Source: Balneola sp.
GTDB taxonomy: Bacteria > Bacteroidota > Rhodothermia > Balneolales > Balneolaceae
Length of the DNA: 64,000 bases
Direction of reading: 5' to 3'
NCBI GenBank assembly: GCA_017640785.1
Contig: JAEPPZ010000002.1
Location: 31,738-95,737, forward strand
How positions within the stretch are numbered: position 1 is the stretch's first letter; each line of letters starts with the position of its first letter. The notes under the pieces are model-generated. The model was given only the letters and a program-made list of their open reading frames with translations, did no database searches and had not been told where the DNA came from. A program made the position numbers and the translations under genes. Positions 25,312 to 34,676 of this stretch are shown here, in pieces.

Positions 25312-26802
25312 TTATTGCTTTGGTATTTTTATCCAACTGCCAGCAGTGATATTCTGGTCCAATTGAACTTGATTAATAATTGCTATGTCTAACGGTTCAA
25401 TATTCATTGGCAGATTTGAAGGCAGGAAACTGGAAAAGGAACCTGATCTTGTAGTTTTTACCAGTTCCAGTCTTACAGGTTTTATGTTCAGAATAGACGA
25501 GTCGGTAAGTCGGTCAAAACCATTAGGAACTGCAGCAAACTGTTGTTCATATTCACCGAACTGCTGAGATATAGTATAACTCAGAAACCTGTAAATATTT
25601 CCATTATAACTCAGAGCGGTTATATCAATCGTCAATGAAGTTCCGTCTTCCTGTTGGAGGTTAGCTTCGGCTTCATAACCATTCAAACCGTTCGGGTTGG
25701 TTGAGCTTTGCTCAGTAGTGTTTACTCCTTCCTGATTCAAAAACGCCTTAACAGAAGCTTCCGGAGTTGAATTCTCATTGTCAATGGAAAATTGCACAAT
25801 AGCATCCTGATTTTCATTCACCAAAATAACTGCTGAAGCCTGATTGATGACGCTGAAACCAGCAGGTACCGGGAATTGAAATTTTAGATCCGGATGGTAA
25901 AATATTCCATTCCGTTCAAACCCTTCTCTTGGGTTTTGTCCATACATGATATTGTCGATCATGTTTAAATATTCTTCATTATCTACAATAGTTTGTTCAT
26001 ATCCTTTTTGAGCCCATTCAGCAGCTAGTTCAGGAATATTTTTTTCTCTTTCACCGGGATCAGGATGTGAAGACAAATGCGAAGGGATGCTCTGACCTGA
26101 TTTCTCGGAAATTCTTTTCAGGGAAGTAAAAAACTCTCCCCCTTCTGCTGCTTTGTATCCTTTCATTGCAGAATACTCAACCCCTAGCTGATCAGATTCT
26201 CTTTCGTCATCTCTGCTGTAGCTTAGAAATAACAATTGTGCAGTCTGACTACTTAACTGAAGAATATTCCCTCCATCTAATCCGATTGACTCTCCCAATA
26301 CTGCACCACCAATTATAGCTAATTGCCCAAATTGCTGTTCTGCAGCACGTTGAGAAGCATGTCTTGCAGCTACGTGTCCGATTTCATGTCCCAATACAAC
26401 CATTAACTGAGCCTCGTTATCTAAATGAGCCAGCAAGCCTCTTGTCACATAAACGTATCCTCCCGGAAGTGCAAAAGCATTTACAACCGGACTCCCAAGT
26501 ACTCTAAAAGTAAACTCCGTGTTTTTATATTCGTTTGGAGTATCTTCTCTGCTGAAATGACTTACTTCAAGAAGCTCATTTCCCAATTTAGTCACATAAT
26601 TCGCAAGTTCTTCATCATCATATAATCCATATTGCGCAATTATTTCTGCATCTGCTTCTTTACCGAGTTGTAATTCCTGTTCCCATGAATAACCATAAGC
26701 TCTTTTATTCCCCGAAACAGGACTGGTTTGAATAGATACGCAGCTAGGAAGCACCAAAGCTGTAATTACAACAAGTATTGTTGTTTTAATAAATGAATTC
26801 AT
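25312..26802 (-). CDS. M48-family zinc metalloprotease lipoprotein
   Basis: The 496-residue protein begins with a lipoprotein signal peptide (lipobox LPSC, Cys21). The peptidase domain has VVLGHEIGHVAARHASQR with zinc ligands His139 and His143, and the third ligand in the glutamate of DERESDQLGVEY (Glu202). Relatives such as BepA/LoiP act in the periplasm on misassembled outer-membrane proteins. The C-terminal half (about 300-496) is an extra module ending in INQVQLDQNITAGSWIKIP, common in M48 proteins of this lineage, of unknown role. Confidence 0.88.
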   Translation of the reverse strand: MNSFIKTTILVVITALVLPSCVSIQTSPVSGNKRAYGYSWEQELQLGKEADAEIIAQYGLYDDEELANYVTKLGNELLEVSHFSREDTPNEYKNTEFTFRVLGSPVVNAFALPGGYVYVTRGLLAHLDNEAQLMVVLGHEIGHVAARHASQRAAEQQFGQLAIIGGAVLGESIGLDGGNILQLSSQTAQLLFLSYSRDDERESDQLGVEYSAMKGYKAAEGGEFFTSLKRISEKSGQSIPSHLSSHPDPGEREKNIPELAAEWAQKGYEQTIVDNEEYLNMIDNIMYGQNPREGFERNGIFYHPDLKFQFPVPAGFSVINQASAVILVNENQDAIVQFSIDNENSTPEASVKAFLNQEGVNTTEQSSTNPNGLNGYEAEANLQQEDGTSLTIDITALSYNGNIYRFLSYTISQQFGEYEQQFAAVPNGFDRLTDSSILNIKPVRLELVKTTRSGSFSSFLPSNLPMNIEPLDIAIINQVQLDQNITAGSWIKIPKQ

Positions 26803-26820
26803 AATACCTTTTTGTTAACC

Positions 26821-27840
26821 TTAACCTATCACATTTACTTCCGGAGTGAGGTCTATTTTAAATTCAGTACTTATAGAAAGGCAAATTTCCGTTGCTAAGT
26901 TCCAAATTTCTTTTCCTGTCGCATTTCCATGGTTTACGAGTACCAGAGCCTGCTTAACATGAACACCGGCATCTCCAATCCTTTTACCTTTCCATCCTGC
27001 TTTTTCTATCAACCAGCCTGCCGGAACTTTAACCTGTCTTTCAGTAACAGGATAGCTTGGCAGATCCGGATATTCAGACTTTAACTGATTGAAGTGCTGA
27101 ACAGAGATCACCGGATTCTTGAAAAAACTACCTGTATTACCAATTTGCTTAGGATCAGGAAGTTTACTCTGACGAATTTCTATCACGCAATCACTTATAT
27201 CCTTGATATCAGGTTCGGATATCCCCTTTTCCGACAACTTCTCCGATAAAGCTTTGTATGAAGTATTCACGTTGTGATCTTTGGATAAGCGTAAAGTCAC
27301 AGATGTAATAACGGCTTTTCCTTTAAGCTCTTTTTTAAAGATGCTTTCTCTATAACCAAACTTACACTCATCCTTGGTGAAAGTTTTTAATTCACCGGAA
27401 TCGATCATAAATGCTTCAAGACTTAAAAACACATTTTCTAATTCTACTCCGTAAGCCCCGATATTTTGAATAGGTGCTGCACCTACTGATCCCGGGATGA
27501 GTGACAGATTTTCGATACCACCCAAGCCATTTTCTACACAAAATAAAACGAGTTCGTGCCAGTTCTCACCTGAAGCAATTTTCAAATCCGTTTCTGATAG
27601 AAAATCTCTTCCTTTGAGTGCATTATAAATTACCAGACCATCAAAATCCTTTTTAAAAAGAATGTTGCTCCCTCCTCCCAAAACCAAGATCTCCAGATTC
27701 TTGTCTTTAGCAAACTTAATAGCTTCCTGAAGTTCTGGAACAGAAGCTACTTCTACGAAAAATGCAGCTTTTGAAGAAACTCCCATCGTGTTAAAGGAAG
27801 ACAGGTCAAAATCTTTGTGAATAGAAAGCTTAGTAGACAT
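26821..27840 (-). CDS. murB: UDP-N-acetylenolpyruvoylglucosamine reductase
   Basis: MurB reduces the enolpyruvyl group with NADPH and FAD to make UDP-MurNAc in the cytoplasm. The 339 residues fit the type I (E. coli) form. They show the FAD-binding LVLGGGSNILF (52-62), LIPGSVGAAPIQNIGAYGVE, the proton-donor serine region NTGSFFKNP, and VPAGWLIEKAGWKG. The start is five bases after the stop of the gldE-like gene, suggesting cotranscription. Confidence 0.95.
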   Translation of the reverse strand: MSTKLSIHKDFDLSSFNTMGVSSKAAFFVEVASVPELQEAIKFAKDKNLEILVLGGGSNILFKKDFDGLVIYNALKGRDFLSETDLKIASGENWHELVLFCVENGLGGIENLSLIPGSVGAAPIQNIGAYGVELENVFLSLEAFMIDSGELKTFTKDECKFGYRESIFKKELKGKAVITSVTLRLSKDHNVNTSYKALSEKLSEKGISEPDIKDISDCVIEIRQSKLPDPKQIGNTGSFFKNPVISVQHFNQLKSEYPDLPSYPVTERQVKVPAGWLIEKAGWKGKRIGDAGVHVKQALVLVNHGNATGKEIWNLATEICLSISTEFKIDLTPEVNVIG

Positions 27841-27845
27841 TGAGG

Positions 27846-29231
27846 CTAATCTTCTTTTTCAGAGGTTTCTTTTTGTCCCTCTACGAGCTTTACACGAACT
27901 TTTTTAATTCTGTTATTCTGAACGGAGTGGACGGTACATTCCAATCCTTTGTAGATCACTCTTTCTCCTACCGTTGGCAAGCTTTCCGTCAGATGATAGA
28001 TCAACCCGCCTAAAGTTTCGAAATCATCATTTTCAGTGCTCAATTCTAAATCTACGACGTCTTCCATATCATCAAGATCGATCTGTGCGTCAAAAATATA
28101 GATACCGTTTTTGAATTGTGTATATAACTGTTGGTCATCTGATGATTCATCGGTGATATCACCTACTAATTCCTCCAGAATATCGTCCATGGTAACTATT
28201 CCTTCCGTACCACCATATTCGTCGACCACAACTGCAATGTGAGTTTTCTCCTGCTGAAAATCTCTCAAAAGATCGTCCAATTTTTTTGTGGCAGGTATAA
28301 ACAGCGCGTTTCTGGAAATAGTCTTCCAGTTAAATGAGGGCTCCTCTCTCTGATCATTCAGGTATGGCAAAATGTCTTTTGCATAAATTACACCCAGAAT
28401 GTTATCCAGATCATTTTCATAGAGAGGCATTCTTGAGAGCGCTTTATCCTGAATAATACTTAATATATCGGACAAGGAATCCTGAGTTGAGACTGCAATT
28501 ATATTAACCCTTGAGGTCATGATCTCCCGAACGGTTATATTTCCAAATTCTATTACATTCTCAATAATTTCTCTTTCATCTTCTTTAATTGAACCGTCCT
28601 GTTCGCTCACTTCTGCCATGGTTCTGATATCATCAGTAGTCATCTTGTTAGATGGCTTTGGAAGATATTTTTCCATAAAAATAGTGCTGTCAGCAATCAA
28701 TTTTGAAAACGGTTTAAGCAAAACAAAAAGCACATAAATAAAAGTACTCCATCTTCTGGAAACCGTTAGAGGATCATTTATGGCAATGATCTTTGGGGTT
28801 ATCTCGCTGATGATCAAAATCATAAATGTTAACACAACAACTTCAGCAGTAAATACAACTACTTCCGACAACCCAAAGTGAGCCACAAAAGAGCCTGTAA
28901 TTACAGCAGCCATTACTGAAGCCACTATGTTTGCGAAAGTATTCCCGATCAAAATAGTAGCTAACAATCGTCGTGGTTTATCCAACATTGTTAATATTCG
29001 GGAATCAGCTGCGTGAGGGATTTCTGCGCCGGTTAAACTCTCAAGACGTGATGAAAGAGAAAAAAAAGCAACTTCAGATCCTGAGAAAATTGCTGATACT
29101 GCAAGCCCGAATATCATTACCACAAACTGTATGGAAATCACAACATAATCTATTTCTGCTGAAATGCCTGACACAGAAATATCTAACAATAGGGCTATAA
29201 TTAAATTATGAAATTCTAAGAGGGTGCTCAA
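27846..29231 (-). CDS. gldE: CNNM/CorC-family protein, GldE-like
   Basis: The 461-residue protein has several N-terminal membrane helices, DUF21 motifs (SGSEVAFFSLS, then EITPKIIAINDPL), a CBS pair (from MTSRVNIIAV to VVVDEYGGTEGIVTMDDILEELVGD) and a CorC_HlyC C-terminus. It lies downstream of ssb, the arrangement of gldE in gliding Bacteroidota (mutY-ssb-gldE-gldD), so GldE is the likely orthologue. mutY and gldD are absent here, and no other gliding gene is in the window. A terminator separates it from ssb, so it is probably transcribed on its own together with murB. Confidence 0.75.
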   Translation of the reverse strand: MSTLLEFHNLIIALLLDISVSGISAEIDYVVISIQFVVMIFGLAVSAIFSGSEVAFFSLSSRLESLTGAEIPHAADSRILTMLDKPRRLLATILIGNTFANIVASVMAAVITGSFVAHFGLSEVVVFTAEVVVLTFMILIISEITPKIIAINDPLTVSRRWSTFIYVLFVLLKPFSKLIADSTIFMEKYLPKPSNKMTTDDIRTMAEVSEQDGSIKEDEREIIENVIEFGNITVREIMTSRVNIIAVSTQDSLSDILSIIQDKALSRMPLYENDLDNILGVIYAKDILPYLNDQREEPSFNWKTISRNALFIPATKKLDDLLRDFQQEKTHIAVVVDEYGGTEGIVTMDDILEELVGDITDESSDDQQLYTQFKNGIYIFDAQIDLDDMEDVVDLELSTENDDFETLGGLIYHLTESLPTVGERVIYKGLECTVHSVQNNRIKKVRVKLVEGQKETSEKED

Positions 29232-29287
29232 TTATATAATATTTTGATTGGGGGGAATTTAACTAGGTGAACGCTTCCTAACAAAAA

Positions 29288-29324
29288 TAAAAAAAGGCGG
29301 TGAAAGTATGACTTCGCACCGCCT
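29288..29324 (-). terminator. Rho-independent terminator after ssb
   Basis: On the minus strand an 8-bp stem AGGCGGTG/CACCGCCT (29324-29317 with 29302-29295) is followed directly by a T-run. It lies about 20 bases beyond the ssb stop. Confidence 0.88.
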
Positions 29325-29342
29325 GAAATGTTTCAATTTTAT

Positions 29343-29804
29343 CTAAAATGGAAGATCATCATCCATATTATCAAAATCTTTTCCAAGCTCAACATTGCTG
29401 GACATCTGTTGATTTTGATTGCCGGCATTTTGATTTCCACCTTGATTACCGCCCTGGTTTCCACCACCACTGCCCTTGCTGTCAAGCATGGTCATTTGAA
29501 GAGCTTTAATTTCAGTGGTATATCTTTTTTGACCTTGATTGTCTTCCCAAGATCTGGTTTGAATCGGACCTTCAATATAAACCAAAGAACCTTTGGTTAA
29601 ATACTGCTGGCAAATTTCAGCCAGTCTTCCCCATGCAACCACACGATGCCATTCAGTTTTTTCCTGTTGCTCGCCGTTGCTGTCTTTATAACGCTCGCTT
29701 GTAGCTATGCTTAATGTAGCCACAGCTGTGTTTGATTGCGTGTATCTTACTTCAGGATCTTGCCCGAGTCTTCCGATTAATTGTGCTTTATTTAGTGAAC
29801 TCAT
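29343..29804 (-). CDS. ssb: Single-stranded DNA-binding protein
   Basis: The 153 residues start with the OB-fold opening [19 protein letters not shown] and include [17 protein letters not shown] and [15 protein letters not shown], typical of bacterial SSB. A Gly/Asn/Gln linker (about 112-135, with GGNQGG repeats) leads to the acidic tip DDDLPF, which recruits replication and repair proteins. It acts on single-stranded DNA during replication, repair and recombination. A strong terminator follows. Confidence 0.97.
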   Translation of the reverse strand: MSSLNKAQLIGRLGQDPEVRYTQSNTAVATLSIATSERYKDSNGEQQEKTEWHRVVAWGRLAEICQQYLTKGSLVYIEGPIQTRSWEDNQGQKRYTTEIKALQMTMLDSKGSGGGNQGGNQGGNQNAGNQNQQMSSNVELGKDFDNMDDDLPF

Positions 29805-29912
29805 TACGTATTGGATTAAGTTATTTTGTTTGTAAAGTAAGACAAGCTCAGAAGAATTCCTTACAAAAAAAGTTTAAAAAAAATTTCAAGTATTAATACT
29901 TGGGTATGCATT

Positions 29913-31847
29913 TTATTCCAATACAAGTACCATTTGTTGATTATCTAATCGTGAAACTTCGTTCATAAAGTCTATAAAATCCGAATACTGTTCAGGTTTT
30001 AATTTTCTTGACTTAATACTGAATGACCTTGTAAAAAGAACTTTGTTTGAGTCTAATTTTTCGAATGAGCCATTATAAGAAGCAAAGCTGTTCTCAATAT
30101 TTTCTGACCTCGGAATTCCTTCAAGTACAAAGCCTTCAGGTAAATTAAAAACTGTGCTGTCTTTTTCCTGAAAAGCAACAGGCAACCAAACATCAAACTT
30201 TCGGTCATCTTCATTAGAAAAACTAACGTTCCAATTGCTTAATACATTAACAGGCACAAACAAACGCTTCGAAGAAGTTGAAGCATAGCTCTCTTTTTTA
30301 AACGAAAAATCAAAATTGTAGTTAGGATCATCGTCTATAAGATCTTCAAAATTGATACCTATAATATCAGAATTGGGAATATCATAACTTGTAGATAACC
30401 ATTCTACTCTTTCTTTTTCTGATTTGGGTAAGATTTCATGTAAAACCTGATCGCGAACAACCCCTTCACTTTTAATATTAACATTTATACTCGCTTCGCC
30501 ATTTTTTGATAACAATACATGCGAGACGATTTCCTGATTATTTAGAGAATAAGGTCTTTTCGGCGTTTCAATTAGTTCTCCTCCTGTTGGAGTAACTAAA
30601 AGAGCTTGTTTATTTTCATTCCCATTACCAATACTGCCAAAAGGCATGTATGCGCTTGTACACTCCAGCCAAATATGTTCTCCATCAGAAAGTGTAACTC
30701 TTAGAATAACGTGATTAAACTGACTACTTGGAAAATCTGCTATTAATTCTGGCTCATCAGCACCATTTCTGATGAGTACCGGATGAGATTCTATCCCTGC
30801 ATACTCAAGTACGGCCTGCATAAAATTAGTTAAAGCTTTGCAATCTCCGTATTCGTTGTTAAAAACATAATCTGCAGAAAAGGGTTTCCATCCTCCTATG
30901 CCTAGTTGAATACTAACATACCTCGTTTTTTGCTGCAGATATTTGTAAAGAGCTTTTACCTTCTGTTTTTCGTTTTCCACCCCTTCAAGAATTTCATCTA
31001 CCTCTCTTTTTGCAGCGTCACTCAGTTCTCTCTCATTTTTACCCAATAGATAATACCATTGTCCAAATTCTTCCCATGAACTGGTTGATCCATAAGTATT
31101 CTCTATTTCAAAAATCACGGGAGCGACTAACACTTTTGGTAGCACCTCAGGCGCAGGCGGACTCAAAAGCTCATGCGTCATTGGCTCATCATTACTAAAG
31201 CTCCATGTGTATATCTTACCAATTGTGGAATCAGAAATGGTAGGCTTATCATTAAAACCATCAGCATGATATTTTAAACTTCCGTTGGTTCTGTCTATGA
31301 TCTTCAATTCTGATTGCTCAACGATTTGGTCGTACCACAACGGATACCAAGTCGGTAAATTCAACAACCCGTTGTACTTGATCTGATAATCAGTAACTAT
31401 TGTATATGGAAAGTCGTTATGAAAAAGCTCTAAAAGTTTTACTCTACTATCAGAAAAGAAAGTATAACCATCAGCCGAACTGAAGTCATAGGCATCATCC
31501 GAAGTAAACGACCTTACAAGATTACCATCTTTATCAATTATATTAGCATTTATGAAGTCAATGCTTCTGAATTTATCATAGTGTAGGTAGACATTGGCAA
31601 GATGCTTATCCTCTTTATCCAGAATTGTTATAGCTTCTTTAACCCTTAGAACAGCGCTATTTTGGTTTATATATTCCAGTACTGTTTCATGATTTCTGAC
31701 AACTGAATTTACATCTTTATCCCACTCAGACATCTCATAAGAATATGAAAGTGTTTCAGCTTCATAAATTTCTTTAGTACCGCCACAATTCAATACAAAC
31801 AGCAATATCAGAATTGTGCTTAGGCAGACATTAATTTTATTCTTCAT
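29913..31847 (-). CDS. DUF3857/transglutaminase-like lipoprotein
   Basis: The 644-residue protein starts with a lipoprotein signal (LFVLNC, Cys21). An N-terminal DUF3857 beta-sandwich region (about 40-260) precedes a transglutaminase-like core with the candidate catalytic Cys in YGDCKALTNFM (about residue 335) and His in SQFNHVILRV. A C-terminal beta-rich DUF3858-like part follows. Biochemical function is unknown for this family. It overlaps the preceding paralogue by 11 bases, so the two are translationally coupled and may form a pair in the periplasm. Confidence 0.78.
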   Translation of the reverse strand: MKNKINVCLSTILILLFVLNCGGTKEIYEAETLSYSYEMSEWDKDVNSVVRNHETVLEYINQNSAVLRVKEAITILDKEDKHLANVYLHYDKFRSIDFINANIIDKDGNLVRSFTSDDAYDFSSADGYTFFSDSRVKLLELFHNDFPYTIVTDYQIKYNGLLNLPTWYPLWYDQIVEQSELKIIDRTNGSLKYHADGFNDKPTISDSTIGKIYTWSFSNDEPMTHELLSPPAPEVLPKVLVAPVIFEIENTYGSTSSWEEFGQWYYLLGKNERELSDAAKREVDEILEGVENEKQKVKALYKYLQQKTRYVSIQLGIGGWKPFSADYVFNNEYGDCKALTNFMQAVLEYAGIESHPVLIRNGADEPELIADFPSSQFNHVILRVTLSDGEHIWLECTSAYMPFGSIGNGNENKQALLVTPTGGELIETPKRPYSLNNQEIVSHVLLSKNGEASINVNIKSEGVVRDQVLHEILPKSEKERVEWLSTSYDIPNSDIIGINFEDLIDDDPNYNFDFSFKKESYASTSSKRLFVPVNVLSNWNVSFSNEDDRKFDVWLPVAFQEKDSTVFNLPEGFVLEGIPRSENIENSFASYNGSFEKLDSNKVLFTRSFSIKSRKLKPEQYSDFIDFMNEVSRLDNQQMVLVLE

Positions 31848-33795
31848 TTTTCTTTAAAACTATTTGCTCAGATTGGTTTTCAATTAGTGTTTTAAAAAAG
31901 TCTTTTAAGAACAAGTAGTCCTCAGGATTATAATTGTGCTTATTAATACTAAATTTATACTGCATCATAATAGTATTTCCCGCTGCCTGGAAAAGCTTTC
32001 TGTAATTTGCACTTTCATCAGGTGTTCGAAAAATTTTCGATGTTGGAATTTCATCCACACTCCAGCCCTCAGGTATTGTGAATCTCAAAGTCACTGTTTC
32101 ATCAAATGTATAATCAAAATCGATAGGAAATACACGTTCCTCTTCTTTAAATGGATTATCTACTAAACGCTCCACAATCATGGGATTTAAATATATTACG
32201 TTTCCTGATGTATTTGCTGAAACCTCAAAATGTGCACTGTATCTAAGATCTTCATGCAGTTCACTTTCTTTTATATTCACAGAGTCTATTACAGTATTTA
32301 CAGGGTCACTAAATGTATTTTGTTTAATGCTTTCCTTTATATCGTCTTCATCTTCAAATTCTTCTCTGGTGTAATGTGCATAGTATCCATTTGATTTGGA
32401 ATTCAACTCTCCAACTAATCTGCCATCTTCATTCATTGTAGCATCTATATAAATACTCAGATTGTTTTCATCCTTGTTTTCAATATTTATCCATTTAAAC
32501 TGCTCTTTAGGAATATCGATCAAAAACCCTACACTATTTATAGAATTTGCTGGAAGTAAATTAAATGGCCTTTTCTCATTTTTTGCATCTAAAAAATAGA
32601 ACTCATTACCAATTTCTACATATGCAATAACGTGATTGAACTGTGAAATCAAAGGGAACATCCGAATAACATCTCCATGATCAGTTGTACTCAGAACCAC
32701 AGTATGAGCACTTAAACCAGCTTCTTTAAGCATATTAACGAGCATCAAGTTGATATCCGCGCTATTCCCATCTCCTTCTTTATAAGAATCTTCCAAATCT
32801 TGTGAAGCATTAAATGAAAGCATCTCATTCCAATTCATTTGACTTGAAACATGGTTATAAATTTTTTTCATTTTTTCGAGTTCAGAATCTTCCTCGGAAA
32901 TAATGTCTTCCAAGACCTTGGCTAAAAACTTATTCCTCTTGAGTGTTTTACCGTGGCTCGATGATTCCGCTAAAGCTCCCCCTACTCTTGGCCAATCAGA
33001 TAAATAATCTTCATAAACAACACCCGGTACTGTTATAGAAGCCAGCTGGAATTTAATAGCTGATCTATAATTGTCAACGGACTTCATATAAGGGGCTTCC
33101 TCTATCGCGGGTATATCTTTCATGATCCAGGTAGATTCTGTACCAACATAATTTTGACGACCTCCACTTTGGTAAGGTTTTTCTTCAATACTAAAGAACT
33201 GTTCGTATCCTCTTGATACTTTTAAGTACCTGAACCATTCCGGAATTCTGATCATGTATTCACTCCACATGCTTGGGATTGATTTTTGAAAGTCCCAATC
33301 AGGCAGATCAATTGGAGATTCAGATTTGAATAGATATTCATATTCTATAATAGAGCCGGGGCGTAAAGCCGGCATAGTAAACTTTACTTCAGTATAATCC
33401 TCTCCCTCTTTATCAATTAAGATATCATCTTTATCCAATTCGGTTTTTACAATCTCGCCATTTTCCAGATTGTAAGTAGCAGCTTTTATCTTTGTTATAT
33501 CTTGTTCTGGGTTCTTCTCTATATACCTTTTTGAAAAATCTCCATATGTAAATCCTTCATCAGTCAAAATTTTGATCCTGATGTGTCTTCTGAACTCAAC
33601 TTCTAACCTATTATCCAGTTCTGCATCTCCCACATCAAAGATCACAACTGCACTGGCAGTAGAATCTTTTTCGTACACATCCATTTCAATCATTTGCTTT
33701 GAAATATCGCCGAAATCTCTTTTTTGGGCTTCTGTTAGTTGCGGGATAAACATGAACATTACAATCAATAGCAGGGAACAATTTTTAATCATCAC
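31837..33795 (-). CDS. DUF3857/transglutaminase-like protein, catalytic Cys apparently lost
   Basis: The 652 residues begin with a signal peptide (LTEAQ, cleaved at about 23). The DUF3857, transglutaminase-like and DUF3858-like order is the same as in the downstream gene. The core reads EGDGNSADINLMLVNML where the partner has YGDCKALTNFM, so no cysteine occupies the catalytic position, although the following FNHVIAYV histidine and FLDAK aspartate are kept. This suggests a non-catalytic, binding role. It is the first gene of the pair, behind a divergent promoter region shared with the DinB-like gene. Confidence 0.78.
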   Translation of the reverse strand: MMIKNCSLLLIVMFMFIPQLTEAQKRDFGDISKQMIEMDVYEKDSTASAVVIFDVGDAELDNRLEVEFRRHIRIKILTDEGFTYGDFSKRYIEKNPEQDITKIKAATYNLENGEIVKTELDKDDILIDKEGEDYTEVKFTMPALRPGSIIEYEYLFKSESPIDLPDWDFQKSIPSMWSEYMIRIPEWFRYLKVSRGYEQFFSIEEKPYQSGGRQNYVGTESTWIMKDIPAIEEAPYMKSVDNYRSAIKFQLASITVPGVVYEDYLSDWPRVGGALAESSSHGKTLKRNKFLAKVLEDIISEEDSELEKMKKIYNHVSSQMNWNEMLSFNASQDLEDSYKEGDGNSADINLMLVNMLKEAGLSAHTVVLSTTDHGDVIRMFPLISQFNHVIAYVEIGNEFYFLDAKNEKRPFNLLPANSINSVGFLIDIPKEQFKWINIENKDENNLSIYIDATMNEDGRLVGELNSKSNGYYAHYTREEFEDEDDIKESIKQNTFSDPVNTVIDSVNIKESELHEDLRYSAHFEVSANTSGNVIYLNPMIVERLVDNPFKEEERVFPIDFDYTFDETVTLRFTIPEGWSVDEIPTSKIFRTPDESANYRKLFQAAGNTIMMQYKFSINKHNYNPEDYLFLKDFFKTLIENQSEQIVLKKNEE

Positions 33796-33912
33796 AAGAA
33801 TAGTTAGATATTTTTTTTAGTTGATAAGCGAACATAATTAATTATTTACAGTTTTTCTTTATGATTTTATGTGACTCTAGTAATCTCTTTTTTGTAAGTC
33901 CCCTTTTTATAT

Positions 33913-33944
33913 AGTTAATTGTTACTCAGGTAACTATTAACTAA
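33913..33944. promoter_or_regulatory. 32-bp near-perfect palindrome upstream of the DinB-like gene
   Basis: Arms TAGTTAATTGTTAC (33913-33926) and GTAACTATTAACTA (33931-33944) surround the spacer tcag, with a single mismatch. It ends ten bases before the start codon at 33955 and lies in the divergent spacer with the DUF3857 pair. It is a candidate operator or 5'-UTR hairpin; no regulator gene is adjacent. Confidence 0.6.
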
Positions 33945-33954
33945 TTCGAACATC

Positions 33955-34545
33955 ATGAAAAAACTAATACTAATTATTGGATTGGGGGTTTTAACTATGC
34001 CTTTAATGGCCCAGTTAAGTCAAGCCGAAAGAGATTTTGCGATAAATTATCTCGAAACAACGCATGCAAACATTGTTGAAGCTGTAAAAGATCTTCCGGA
34101 AGAGTCTTTTAACTATACCCCTAAAGATGGCGGATGGTCTGTTTCGAATGCATTAGAACATATTTTACTTACTGAAACAGCCTTCTTTGGAATGGCACAA
34201 GGAACATTAGCTAATGACGAAGCAATGTCAGAGAAGGATCTTTCCGCTCAGGACGCAGTACTGATCGGCATGCTTGCAAACAGAGGGACTAAAGTTAAAA
34301 CGGCTCCACCATTCGAGCCATCAGGTAAATGGTCTTCCAAAGCTGAAATGTTATCAGAATTAGAAAAATCGAGAACTAAACTCGTTGAATTCTTAAGCTC
34401 TACAAATGCTGATCTCAGAGGTCATGTTACTACTCTTCCTTTCGGTGATGCAGATGTATATCAGATCATCCTGGTAATTTCTGCTCACAGCCAGAGACAT
34501 ACATTTCAGATGCAGGAAGTATTGGCAGAAATGAACGCGATGTAA
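33955..34545 (+). CDS. Secreted DinB-fold protein
   Basis: The 196-residue product has a signal peptide (MKKLILIIGLGVLTMPLMAQ) followed by a DinB/YfiT-type four-helix bundle. The metal-binding histidines of the fold are visible in ALEHILLTE and in SAHSQRHTFQMQEVLAEM. Cytosolic relatives are bacillithiol or mycothiol S-transferases; exported versions like this one are common in Bacteroidota and their role is unknown. It stands alone, with a strong palindrome upstream and a terminator downstream. Confidence 0.82.
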   Translation: MKKLILIIGLGVLTMPLMAQLSQAERDFAINYLETTHANIVEAVKDLPEESFNYTPKDGGWSVSNALEHILLTETAFFGMAQGTLANDEAMSEKDLSAQDAVLIGMLANRGTKVKTAPPFEPSGKWSSKAEMLSELEKSRTKLVEFLSSTNADLRGHVTTLPFGDADVYQIILVISAHSQRHTFQMQEVLAEMNAM

Positions 34546-34567
34546 TTGGTTTTTAATTAATGCCTTT

Positions 34568-34598
34568 AAGCTCATTGTGAAAACAGTGAGCTTTTTTT
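34568..34598 (+). terminator. Rho-independent terminator after the DinB-like gene
   Basis: The stem AAGCTCATTG/CAGTGAGCTT (one G-T pair) with a short A-rich loop is followed by a run of seven T. It begins 22 bases after the stop codon at 34545. Confidence 0.85.
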
Positions 34599-34676
34599 AT
34601 ATAATTTTTGCCTTCTTTTAATGTTTTGATAATGGTTGTTTCGTATCCTTAGTAAAATTGAAATTAAATCTGGCTC

